64,000 bases of DNA from Bryum argenteum (Eukaryota; Streptophyta; Bryopsida; Bryales; Bryaceae). The notes under the pieces are model-generated. The model ran no database searches. It had not been told where the DNA came from and saw only the letters and a program-made list of their open reading frames with translations. A program made the position numbers and the translations under genes. The stretch covers positions 32,359,864-32,423,863 of the forward strand of contig CM073322.1 in NCBI GenBank assembly GCA_037043015.1. The letters run 5' to 3'. Shown piece after piece: positions 33,537-43,579 of this stretch (positions are counted from its first letter, which is position 1; every line of letters begins with the position of its first letter).

Positions 33537-33740
33537 GTGAGACACCGTGAAATCAAGTACCATGTGATACGCGATCATTTTCAGCAGGAGCGCATTACTG
33601 TCGGCTATGTGCCCACAGCTGACAACGTCGCAGATCTTCTCACCAAACCCCTTCCCCGGGACAAGTTCAATCGACTCAAACATCTTCTCGGTCTTACAAC
33701 TGTGTCTTGTGCTCTCGACTTAGCATGTGGCAGCGGTTGA
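33537..33740 (+). pseudogene. Ty1/copia RNase H C-terminal fragment
   Basis: The plus-strand frame reads HREIKYHVIRDHFQ, YVPTADNVADLLTKPLPRDKF and LKHLLGL, the C-terminal end of copia pol. It is followed by a purine-rich GTGAGTGGGAG tract and a candidate LTR. Confidence 0.8.
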
Positions 33741-33775
33741 CCTTTGAGTACTAGGGTTACCCATTGTGAGTGGGA

Positions 33776-34235
33776 GTATTGTAATCAGTACACAATAGGG
33801 TAACCACACCAATAGTATACGTATTCTTGTATGTAGCATGATACGTAGTAATCGTAGACAAAGACCGCTCCCACCAGGTTTCAAATCCTCAAGAACTATG
33901 ATGACAGGGGACTCCCGCTAGCGGAGCCGCCTCTACAAGGGTTTTAGTGCCTGTACTTGTTTGTCATCTCTCTCTCTTCTTTTGGTACATCGTTGGTATC
34001 GTAGAGCTCCAAGAACTACCAACTTGTCGGTGGGAGTAGACTAAGTTATTCTTTGTGTAAGCGATGCATGTGAGCCATGGCATTATTCTAATCTACCTGT
34101 GAGGATTTGACATACACGTGAGCAGAGTCCGTTTGTGCCAGTTTTTCTTTTGCCTTATGAAATCTTTTCTATAGCCTTTTTGCAGTATCCGAGTATCTTA
34201 GTTCAGAGTCAGTACACGGTAATTTCTGTCCCATA
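33776..34235 (+). repeat. Candidate copia 3' LTR (solo, unpaired)
   Basis: It directly follows GTGAGTGGGAGTAT, a polypurine tract after copia RNase H, and begins TGTAATCAGTACACAATAGG. The right boundary is uncertain; CAGTACACGG near 34210 may be close to it. No second copy was found in the window, so the boundaries are inferred. Confidence 0.4.
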
Positions 34236-34240
34236 ACTAC

Positions 34241-34830
34241 AGTGGCTACTCTGGAAGCTCTCTTCACCTCGATGAAGGTGCTGATTGATGGAATGAGGAA
34301 TTCGAGGAGAGGGCTGCGCCAACGCAGGCACCTTCCCCTCTCGGTGCTCCCCCGACGCCGGCCTCATATCGCACTCTGTCAGCCAACAAAGTGGCCACTC
34401 TGGGAGCTCCCTTCACCTCGATGAAGTTGATGATCGATGGAATGAGGTGAGAGGGCTACGCCAATGCAAGCACCCTCCCCCCCTCGATGCTTCTCCGACG
34501 CCAGCCTCGCATTGCACTCTGCCAGCCAACTAAGTGGCTACTCTGGAAGCTCCCTTCACCTCGATGAAGGTGCTGATTGATGGAATGAGGAATTCAAGGA
34601 GTGGGCTGCGCCAACGCAGGCACCCTCCCGCCTCCGTGCTCTCCCGACGCCGGCCTCACATCGCGCTCTGCCAGCCAACAAAGTGGCCACTTTGGGAGCT
34701 CCCTTTACCCGGCATTGCCATTTAAATGTGTGGACTTGTTGAGAGGAGCCTCGATCAAGGTGCTCATCGATGGATTGAGGAATTTGGGGAGAGAGTCTGC
34801 GCTTGCAGTGACACCGCTTCGCTACTATAG
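34241..34830. repeat. About 148-bp tandem repeat related to DUF506-like sequence
   Basis: Units begin GTGGC(T/C)ACTCTGG(A/G)AGCTC at about 34241, 34389, 34533 and 34682, the last diverging after 45 bp. Each contains GATGGAATGAGGAATTC and then GGGCTGCGCCAACGCAGGCA. The same motif occurs once at 27237-27290 within the DUF506 relic and in looser form near 25740 and 26540. The array appears to be an amplified gene fragment. Open minus-strand frames through it are a by-product. Confidence 0.75.
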
Positions 34831-34859
34831 TCGCCATGTCTCCGCAGAGAGGATTCACT

Positions 34860-35330
34860 TGAGTGTTGGGTCAATTTCTATGTTGATGTTCTAATAGTTT
34901 AGTGACATATCAAATCACCTTTTTCCTTGTTTTGGTGGTTTTATTTGAAATTGTTGACCTGTGATGGTGGCTTTGTTAAATAAGATCTTGTGTTGGAATG
35001 TGCAAGTCTTGCCTAAAGTCGAGATTATATATGAGAATGAGGAGCCCAATACCAATACGGCACATCCGACATGCAACTTTGTGTGATCGTTGTATTACCT
35101 GGTCGTAGTTTGGTCATAGGGCTACCGCCATGGGCAGTTCTTACACCTAGACGTTCATCTAGAATTGCTAAGATTACTATTGAGTTCTTGACTTTGTTTG
35201 CAATGTCCATTAGATTCTTTGCACTCACGTGACTAACTTCCACTAAACACTTAATTATCGATATGACTATTTGAATATTTTTTCAATTTCCACTACTTAA
35301 TCATTATTTGCTCGCTTACTATTCTTTCGG
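34860..35330. other. Intergenic stretch
   Basis: No gene or repeat recognised. AT-rich sequence leads into the gene relic downstream. Confidence 0.4.
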
Positions 35331-38300
35331 ATGATGTTATCCGAGGTTCCCGTGCCCAAGCAAGTATCACCTTCATCGAGTGCACCCGTGGAGAACGGGT
35401 CAAGTACTCTCCAACTGGATCAGCAACCTACTATCCCTAACTTTGTTGATTTGGATGACGATGTTTCTTCAGGTGCCTTATCCCCTGATCAACCCAACTC
35501 TCAAACTGATAAACCTGTTGAGGATGAAGGCACAACAAGAGAGGCGACGGAAGAAGCACCGTATTCCAACAACAAACACCTCACCAAGCCTCCTGGTGAG
35601 GTTGAACTTGGCATCATTGACATGCCTCCTCACTTGAAGAACAAGGACCCCATGTGGAGTGCAAATGAGATGCGGATGCTACAGAAGAGTGACTACAAAA
35701 AAGTCCTCATCGACCTTCGCACCAAACCGATTAACAAATCTCGTCTCATATTCTACTTTGTCGACTCAAGATCTTCCCGAAGGTGCGCCCGATAGTCAGT
35801 TCCGCCGTGGAGATGCTGACAAACAAGTTCGTAAAAGGGTATTGTGATGGAGATCAAGTCTTGTACGTGTCTCCATTTGATGTCGACGGTAAGGACTTCA
35901 TAATCCGAGAAGACGATACCATTTGGTGACACCCACTATGGAAGACTGCTAATAACGTGTTCGAAGAATATTTGTCTGCTAATGCTGATCTCTATCAGTT
36001 TCGGAACAAATACTTCTACATGTATGAAGGCAATCACTGTGTGACGGCTTGGATGAGCTATAGTAAAAAAAAACCATTCCACGAATCCTGACTGGTACAT
36101 TTCTGTTGAGTGCATTATGCTCGACGGACGTGGATAATGCTCGAAGCTCCTCAGCGCTATAAACAACATCAACTGGTAAGTGTTGTTGTCATTATTTTGA
36201 ATCCATGATTTTCATCCCAATTTATTCGAGAAATAAGCTTTCTAATCATTGTTTTGTTTCATATAGGTCAACAAAACATGATCATGTCCAAGACAATCTC
36301 ATTGCTAAGTTGCAAAGAATTTGAACTTTCGTCCAATTCAAGCTTTCTGCTTTCCAAGGGCTCATTAGTAAAGAGGATTACAATATTTGTCTTGAGTATA
36401 AACCACAAACACCATCATGGTATCCATTCACGATGGATATTTTCGTTAAATTCCATTACGCAATACGTATTTCTAAGGTTAAGTTCACTTATCAATTGTG
36501 TATTATGCTTTTTATAATTGTTTTCAAACATCTTAATTGTTGTTGTGCAGAGACAATGTGTTGTAGCCTTGGATGCTTGCTCAACTTATTACCAGACCAT
36601 GGCCGAAAGTAATAGAACTGGCCATGGAGTCTAGAGTGCTATGGAGAAGGCAATCACAAAGACTGTGAGTTTCTGGCATGGCCAAAGATTCGACAAGATG
36701 GTTGCAATCGCCAATTCCACGAATGGCTTGGTCTGGGAACAAGAGGTACATGTTTACTTGGACATTATTCAAGTTTAATAGTCTCTCTTTAATCATTCAT
36801 TTCCTCTAACATCATTTTTTATCTACCAGGCAGCTCAACAGACACTACACTACTGTCAAAAACAAAGATCCAGATTTGACTGTTGAGCTACTACATAAAC
36901 TTTGTACCTCCAAAGTCTCCAGCTATTTTAAAGGGCTTTGGCTACAACTGTAGAATGGGAATAACAAGGAACGTAAGGTCTACAGATTTCCACTCAACCG
37001 TCCAATGAAGGACGCTCCACTCGACGTGTAGCTTCCAAGGGCTTCTCTTTGGGCTCAGGTATGAGGATTTCTAGATCATTTATAATTGTATCTTCTTTTT
37101 TTTTATTGTAGTGTTCGCTTCATCTAAAACCTATTGCATGCTAATGTTTCTACGGTGTCTACTTTTCTTGAGCACTAGGTGGAAAAGTATGTTGCGAAAC
37201 AGAATATCAAGATTCATTGGAGCGACCTTGTTCTCAAACCTACGGAATATGTCGAGAAATGGAGATCGCTGTTGTGGAAGAAAGCTTTTAATCTTTATCG
37301 CCCAGAAGATGGAAGCCCAAGATTCTTTAAAGGCTCTGAGATTGCAAAGTTTGATGGTGGGAAGATCGCGGGCCGCTTGTTTTACAGGTTCGTATGATTT
37401 TACAAAATATTTGGTTATGTATTCTCATTGTATTCGTCACCATTAACCAATTACCAATTTACCATGCATATATGCAGGTACATGAAGTAAAAGCTTATCG
37501 CCAAAGGCGCTCTTTTGGCTTCGTACCTTCCAAAGCATATTGAGTTTAAACCTGATAAGAAGAAAACGGATATTCTTACTCCTATTGCAAAACTCTGGAC
37601 GGAAGACCAGCGCAAACGATTTTGGGTCAGAGATTTTGCTCACAGGTGGTTGATTCCTTGAGTGCCGACCGAACGACGTTCCAGAGGAGGAGAAAGACCT
37701 TATCCCTTTCTTAGACCCATCGCTTGCAGGAGAAGAAACTATGGAGACTGACGATGACGACGAAGAGGAGGAATTTGAGCGTGAACCCGCTCCAAAGTCA
37801 AGGACGAAGAGGAATACCCGGGGTCGTATCCTCTCAGCCTATAGGTTCGAATCCGCCATCTCCGCGAACGTTGTTCAATCATGGATGTCGATTCCGGCCA
37901 CTCTCCACACCGTTCTCACAATGTCACACATATTATTGAGAATACTCCTATCCCGGCAGGTATCGGAACGACCTCGTTTAAACCATTTCAGTTGACTCTC
38001 CCTATGTTTCTTGAGCATGGTAGCTTCCCTGCATTGCTAAGCAAATCCCACAAACAGAAGTTTATGGATCCTCGGCCCCAACGGATTGTAGATCACATCA
38101 ACAAGGTAACACTTTACATTCTTCAATGTTATTTTCCAAATTCATTAATGTACTTAACTGACCCGCAACTTCGGTAACTCATTGTATCATTTATTTTATC
38201 CTTTTAGATTGGAATTGAACGTTCTTACTCTTGTAAGAAGATGATGATGAAGCCTAAGCATCTTGGGATTGACCTTTTGATTGCCGACGTTTTGGATAAG

Positions 38301-39490
38301 TACGTCGTTCCAAACTTCCAATCATCTCTCTCAAGTCTATTCCATCATAGAACAAGCGAGACTCGGACTACTTTGACCACTTGTTTGCTTTTGCTGATAT
38401 GCATTTCACATATGATGTTTTATTTCTTGTCATCCATCCGAAGGAGGATGACTTCGAGAAAAAGCTTGGGAGGAAGAACGAGGACTATGGTTTTATTCTT
38501 CATCGCACTTGGTGGGCAAAAATCCCATTCCAATGGCTTCTCGCATCCCTACCGTGAAAGAGGTAATCTCTTTCTTTCGTTTAAGATTTTGACTTGGACG
38601 AGTTAATTCATACTAAACATCTTATTTGACTTGTTCTGTAAACCTGTAGCTTCAACATCAAGGTCTTTGCCCGCAAAGGGTCGAGCTTCGGCACTCGTCC
38701 TTTGTAGTTCATAGGGGTGGACGTCCATCCCGAAGCGCACGATGAGTTGACGAATTTCACGACACAAGAAACGCAACTTCTGCGGCCCAGTGGGCTTGCA
38801 TGGCGAGGCTCGCATGAGAAGGATCCGTCTTTCATTTAGTGCTTCATCGAGTGTCTATCAAACCAGCGTGATATTCTTTGCGACTGAACTCTTAGTACAG
38901 GTTTATTATCTCTCTCGTTCTTCGCTTTCCATTAATGTTTAATTTCCACGATCTAATTTTTGTATACCAAACTGCACGTGCTTCCGTTATTGCTTGCCAA
39001 CGCTCGAATCGACATCTCATTGCGTTAAAACCGGACGAGGAAGTCTTCGATGCGGTTTTCAAGCCTTACTCCGCCGCGTTACCGAAACCTCAGGAGCGTG
39101 ACAATTCCACTACGGACTCTGATTCGGAATTTCGGATGAAGATGCGGTGCCAACAAAGAAGAAGTCTCGACGCATATACTACGGTACGCATTACAATTGT
39201 ATTTCTAAAATCCCTATATTAGGTGTATTTATTGTAATTCTGATACTGATTTTGTTTTCTTGTTTAGAATAATAGAATTTGCAGATCGATTGAAGCGCAA
39301 TGCCAATGTCTCTCTCAGTCCTCCTACTTCGTTCACGTTACCTTCATATGCCAAGCATATAGCACAAGATTTCATTCGTGCACCATCTCCGGTCCTTTCA
39401 CATAGCCGACGTCAACGTTACCGCAATATAGTGTTTAGATTCATGGATATCGAAGCAGATCAGTGTGACGAGAGTTCCGATTCACCTTGA
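35331..39490 (+). pseudogene. Multi-exon gene relic ending in an N4/N6 DNA-methylase-like domain
   Basis: About ten exons can be traced by GT-AG borders and continuous protein: 35331-36175, 36267-36477, 36551-36745, 36830-37058, 37179-37387, 37478-38105, 38208-38562, 38650-38900, about 38978-39183 and 39268-39490. The C-terminal exons read FIGVDVHP, LRPSGLAWRGSHEKDPSFI, a QRDILCD strand, then ASVIACQRSNRHLIALKPD, which fits the SAM-binding end of N6_N4 amino-methyltransferases (D...TG.SV.AC...RH...E.D). LLIADVLDKYV at about 38270 may be a damaged motif IV. At least five in-frame stops, several frameshifts and one lost acceptor (GCAC for GCAG before 38978) make it a pseudogene. The N-terminal half, including NHCVTAWMSYSKK and DWYISVECIMLD, is unrecognised. 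Confidence 0.55.
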
Positions 39491-39759
39491 CCTCATAGTA
39501 GAGATATAGTATTGTTTAACTTCTCGTATCGCATCGGTAGCGCCTCTTATGTATGAGGTCTTCTACCATATTATAATTATATAATTTCTATTTATTTCTT
39601 GATCCACTACATGCCCACTGCTCAATAGCTTTAAGTTCAAATTCATAACAATGATATTTATTTTATTGTTCGTTTTCTTTGTTTTCTCAAGGGACGCTCT
39701 CCATTTAACCATCTCATAATCATTCTTTTTAAATGTACATACATTTAGGAGTTTCTTTG

Positions 39760-39960
39760 TAACACACCTAATCTAGACTTGTCATTGTGAGTAGGGACTT
39801 TTATTAACACCCTTATAGCTTAGTATAGTCGTCTCGTCCGCAACGCCATGCTCAATAGGCTTGATGAGGATCGAACCTGAACCTCCGTTATGCAAACGCA
39901 ATGTCTTCCCGTCCATCTTCTACGGTGGCACAATGAGACAAATTTTTCGAATCAAAATTG
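39760..39960 (-). mobile_element. tRNA-derived SINE candidate
   Basis: On the minus strand, GGAGGTTCAGGTTCGATCC has the form of an RNA polymerase III B box (GGTTCGANNCC). It is preceded 50-70 bases upstream by a weaker A-box-like region (GTCTCATTGTGCCACCG). No tRNA cloverleaf can be built. The element end is not defined. Confidence 0.35.
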
Positions 39961-40017
39961 AATTATGTAAACTTGGCCATTTTAATAATTGTAGCGAGGT
40001 AGCCCGCATTTCAATGA

Positions 40018-40158
40018 TGACGTCAGCCCTAATTATGAAATAAACCTAAACTCATGGATAAAATCTATGAATTTGAAAAAAATGAAGCTAATTTAAAGCT
40101 GAAGCAGTCCTCATTACTTAAATCATTCTTCCATTGAAGTCATGACGTCAGCCCTAAT
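40018..40158. repeat. Two copies of TGACGTCAGCCCTAATT
   Basis: The 17-bp sequence occurs at 40018-40034 and 40142-40158 in direct orientation, each starting with the palindrome TGACGTCA (a bZIP-type site). It is near the right end of the 19.6-kb insert. Function is unknown. Confidence 0.6.
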
Positions 40159-40350
40159 TTCACATCTTATTTAAAATAAAATAAAAACAAGTGGAGCTTA
40201 TTTCACGGCCATGGGTACTCTTTTGGCTAAAAATAAACTTTTAAAATTTTCATCGAACCAAAATCAGTGGTAATAGAATCCTTATTTTTCCAATAAAAAT
40301 CGAAAAGCGAGCGGAAAAATTCACGAAAAGGTATTGAAGAGTGCGCTCAC

Positions 40351-40380
40351 CGCTCTACGCTCTACGCTCTACGCTCATGC
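40351..40380 (-). repeat. Right terminal inverted repeat of the 19.6-kb insert
   Basis: Reverse complement of the left terminal repeat with one difference (CGTAG where the left has CATAG). Gypsy protease coding sequence begins directly outside it. Confidence 0.7.
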
Positions 40381-41286
40381 TGCAACTTTCCCCGGCCGAA
40401 AGCTAACCACCTGAGCTGGTAGGGAGGTTGGCAAGCAATGCCCTCTACAAAAAGAGGAAGCAAACGTGACCTCTCCTGTGGACCATCGAATGTCAGGGTC
40501 ATGTCGCCATAACCACGGAGTGCGAATGACGAGGTCGTAGCGGCCGGTGTTCGTAACGTCCGCCGTGAGGGTCTCCATGTGGTCTCCGACGACCAGCTGA
40601 AAAGTTGCCTCATAGGTGATCAGTCTCGTGTTGGTAACCCGACCGTCGATTACTCGAACCTCGCGGGGGATGGACTTTGCCGTAATAGTGGTATGACTAG
40701 TGGCGGCAAAGGTCGGGTGTATAAATATACCCGTTGCCCCAAAGTCTACCAATAATGCAGCCGGTCTTCCATTGGCCTCCCCTCCTAATGTCAGATGCGT
40801 GCTGGAATCGGTGGTTGCGCGTAGGAAAAGAGGCTCATTCTCCGGTCTTGCCACGTCGAGGAGCGCCTGCTTATACGTAGTAGCGGTTTGGCGCTGGCCC
40901 GGGTACTGAGCGGAGGGCGTCAGTCCCGGGCTTCCTCTTTTCCCGAGGAGGTAACATCTTCCTCCAAAGTGGCAGAAAAGGAGAAGGGCTTCGAGGGATT
41001 GGTTGGACACCTGGATCGAAGGTGACCTTGCTGCCCACGCCCCTAGCACCGGCCCTGGCATTGGAACTCCTGCCGCTCCGACGGTGTCTTTGCCAAGGCC
41101 GTGGACTTCCTGGGACCAGATGCAAGGGCGTCGAGTTCCATTGGGACCGGGACCGTTGTGGGCACAAAGGGTCTGGGGTGTGGAAACCGCCGCCCGGGTT
41201 GGGAAGATGGAGTAGACGGAAATCGCCCAGTCTTGGGTCGCATGGTCCAAAGCCGCTCATCTATTCGAGAGGACCGCGACATCCAT
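40381..41286 (-). pseudogene. Ty3/gypsy protease and gag C-terminus (active site DFG)
   Basis: The minus-strand frame (40375-41250) ends in a retropepsin-like domain: ALLVDFGATGIFIHP, VRVIDGR, and YDLVIRTPWLWRHDPDI with WSTGEVTF. The normal triad D-S/T-G reads D-F-G here, which should inactivate the protease. The N-terminal part is proline/glycine-rich and overlaps another frame, suggesting a frameshift from gag. Coding sequence ends exactly at the 30-bp inverted repeat at 40380. RT, its expected continuation, is at 20792. Confidence 0.8.
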
Positions 41287-41288
41287 TC

Positions 41289-42011
41289 TTAGAGAGTGGT
41301 GGGTGGTTCTGCCGAGGTGGCTATCGCATAATGGACTTCGGTCTTCAGACCTTGTCGAAAATGAGTGATGAGTGCTTCTTCACACCACCCTACTTGGATT
41401 GCTAACTCATTGAAAGCCGCTATGTAGGGGGCCACGCCAGCGGTTTGGCGAAGCACCATAAGTCGGTCTTGTGCGTGTCCCTTGCGGTCAACCTCTCCAA
41501 ACACCAAGATCACTCCCGCCCGAAACTCCTCATAGGAGGCTAGTAGCGGGTGACTCCTCTTCTCATCAAGGTCCTGCAGAAGAGGCATTGCCCAACCCTC
41601 TGCCGTCCCAGTCATGTAGGAGAGTGCACAAGTTATCTTTTGCAGGTCCGTTCCATACCCTTGAGGATTGTTGTCGAATTGTAGCCGAAGCTGCGCGAGC
41701 CAAAGATAAACGTCGCCACCCTTTTTACCAGCGAAGTCCTTCAGCCGCGCGATTTTCGTGATTCCTCTGCTCGTTGGTCCTTCTTGAGTTGGTTGCAGAG
41801 GCACCGATGGAGGTGCTGTCGGGGGTCCTTGTGTAGCGCCGCTACGGAGTATACACTCCTGAACAATGTGAGGGATTGCGGCGTGCAGCCCTTGCACTTG
41901 TTGTTGGACATCATGCAAGACTTGAAGTTGTTGTTGAATGAACATTGCTAAGTCCACTCCTTCCCTTGGTGGCGTCAGGTCCGTAACTAGAGGCACCTCA
42001 TTGGGCTCCAC
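41289..42011 (-). pseudogene. Ty3/gypsy gag
   Basis: A 240-codon minus-strand ORF from ATG at 42011 with a coiled-coil-like N-terminus (LAMFIQQQLQVLHDVQQQVQ) and a retrotransposon gag domain (FAGKKGGDVYLWLAQLRLQF, ALSYMTGTAEGWAMPLLQDL, IAAFNELAIQVGW, ALITHFRQGL). It runs out before the CCHC knuckle. The next frame downstream begins with the protease region, so the gag-pol boundary is damaged. Confidence 0.85.
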
Positions 42012-43170
42012 GGTATAATCCCTCTCGTGTACTTTATGCCTTTCCGAAACTTCCTATCTCCGTTCCCCAAGCAATCGCATGTGGGTTAAAATTACAAGTA
42101 ATGGGGATGAAGGTAAATCTGTCAGGCTAAGCGGCCGTGTTGCGGGAGGCCCAACAAGATAATGAACCTCATTATGTCGAATCCAAGGTCGAGGGCCTAC
42201 TCCGGCGGGATCCACTGCACCTAAGCTCATGAGTGTCCACCGTCACATACTTCTCAGATACCGCATTCTAATTTCTTAATGGCACGGTCTTAAGGCCCCA
42301 CCGGCTTGGGGACTGGCACGGGTTCGGGTCTCCACGGGCTTGGGGAGTGGTGCGGGTTCGGGGCCCCACGGGCTTGGGGAGTGGTGCGGGGTTGAGGCCC
42401 CACGGGCTTGGTGAGTGGTGCGGGTTCGGGGCTCCACGGGCTTGGGGAGTGGTGCAGGTTCGGGGCCCCACGGGCTTTAGGAGTGGTGCGGGGTTGGTGC
42501 CCCACGGGCTTGGGGAGTGGTGCGGGTTCGGGGCCCCACGGGCTTGGGGAGTGGTGCGGGTTCGGGGCCCCACGGGCTTGGGGAGTGGTGCGGGTTCGGG
42601 GCCCCACGGGCTTGGGGAGTGGTGCGGGGTTGGGGCCGGCACGGTCCTGGCAGGCGCACCCAAAGGAGATCGCCGACGAGCCGCGCCATAGCGCCAACAA
42701 AGAGGGCGGCGGCCAGTCGGTATGTCGGGACCGAGCAATGCAATTGTCTGTCATGTCTCTCCGATAAAGTCCGTGGCCGGTTCCACGCGGTAGCCTGTAC
42801 TCGCCGATGGCCGCTAGAACTTCACAAATCAGCTGACGTGCCGCTGATGGTACTCTCCGGAAACTGCCAAACTCCCCACAGCACAGATCAGCAGGTCCGA
42901 TTGTGCAGCGTATCCGCCGATGGCCGCCGCGTGTAGCAGGTGTAAGATTAGCCGGTCTCTAATCCGCAATTGCTGGATCTGAGATCCAATTGTGAAGGGT
43001 GTCCGCCCCTCCATAGCTGCCTTATCCCAGCAACGAATACCTTGGCTGAACCTTAGGTGTCAGCTGCCCACAGCAATGTCGAGACTCTGCTTCTTCACTC
43101 TCCTTCTGGCTTTTGTTGCATGTGTTCTCCCCTTAGTGCGGTTACAGTTCAGGTGTCTTAGCTTACTTCA
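42012..43170. other. Gypsy leader region and intergenic DNA around a minisatellite
   Basis: This stretch would be the untranslated leader if the LTR copy at 44123-44240 belongs to the gypsy element. Open frames across 42268-42936 on both strands arise from the 34-bp repeat and are not genes. From 42650 to 43170 no motif is recognised. Confidence 0.35.
42290..42640. repeat. 34-bp minisatellite, about 10 copies
   Basis: Unit GGGCTTGGGGAGTGGTGCGG followed by GTTCGGGGCCCCAC, repeated head to tail with a few variants (GGGTTGAGGCC, TTTAGGAGTGG). A 34-bp unit shifts frame every copy, so the long Pro/Gly-rich frames cycle through three phrases. Confidence 0.9.
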
Positions 43171-43533
43171 TCAGGCAGTGATCGTCATGGATTGCCTCGC
43201 CGCTGCGATCCGCTCTGCCACCAGTTCCAGCATTGTCTCCAAGAAGTGGTCGAAAGGAGAGGTCTCGTACACGATATCAGAGCCGAATTTGTCGGAGAAG
43301 TTGAAGTCCACCGTCCTCTTCTCTTGAATGAGCTCGAGTTGTTCCACGAACATCCGCAAATCCGCCAACCGGTCAGTGCCTTGTATCATCGATCTTGCAA
43401 GACATGTAACTGAGTTGTCACACCAATATTTGCTCAGTTTCCCTTCTGCATCGCAGATTGTTGCCCGCATAAGAGCGGCCCAAAACTCCAGTTGCAACCG
43501 ATACGTGCTGAGTCGTTCCCCTGGCATTTCTTC
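43171..43533 (-). CDS. Uncharacterised protein exon, family A (copy 2)
   Basis: A minus-strand frame of about 120 residues to a stop at 43171. It has no internal stop and a coding-like composition, including WCDNSVTCLARSMIQGTDRL and EKRTVDFNFSDKFGSDI. Upstream it meets a stop, but CTCATTGCAG just before AGGAAGAAATG looks like a splice acceptor, so this may be the last exon of a multi-exon gene. It is homologous to the ORF at 830-1126. I do not recognise the family. No enzyme motif, transmembrane segment or signal peptide is visible. Confidence 0.45.
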   Translation of the reverse strand, partial: EEMPGERLSTYRLQLEFWAALMRATICDAEGKLSKYWCDNSVTCLARSMIQGTDRLADLRMFVEQLELIQEKRTVDFNFSDKFGSDIVYETSPFDHFLETMLELVAERIAAARQSMTITA

Positions 43534-43579
43534 CTCTGCAATGAGCAGACTTTTACTCAGCAGGAATGCATGAACGCAG

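Larger units (their letters stand above)
20793..40380. mobile_element. 19.6-kb insertion between gypsy PR and RT, bounded by a 30-bp TIR
   Basis: The left end 20793-20822 reads GCATGAGCGTAGAGCGTAG and onward, and is repeated inverted at 40351-40380 with 29 of 30 bases identical. Gypsy RT lies immediately left of it and gypsy protease immediately right, both on the minus strand in the order expected for one element. The whole interval is therefore best read as a single insertion, later filled with nested repeats. The TIR is built from GAGCGTA units. Flanks share only the dinucleotide TG, so the target duplication is unclear. Cargo includes a SWIM-finger gene relic and a methyltransferase-like gene relic. 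The transposon superfamily is unknown; a Mutator-like element is one possibility because of the SWIM finger, but the missing 9-bp duplication argues against it. Confidence 0.6.

Noticed and set aside
39840-39960. tRNA gene
   Set aside because: Only a B-box-like sequence and a weak A box; no cloverleaf could be built, so it is recorded as a SINE candidate.
20793-40380. Insert as a classical Mutator-like element
   Set aside because: A SWIM finger is present, but there is no 9-bp flanking duplication and no DDE domain was found; left unassigned.
20793-40380. Insert as a Maverick/Polinton-type giant element
   Set aside because: Size and inverted ends would fit, but no protein-primed polymerase, packaging ATPase or capsid-like ORF is visible.
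42268-42936. Pro/Gly-rich long ORFs on both strands
   Set aside because: They result from the 34-bp minisatellite cycling through frames; both strands are equally open.
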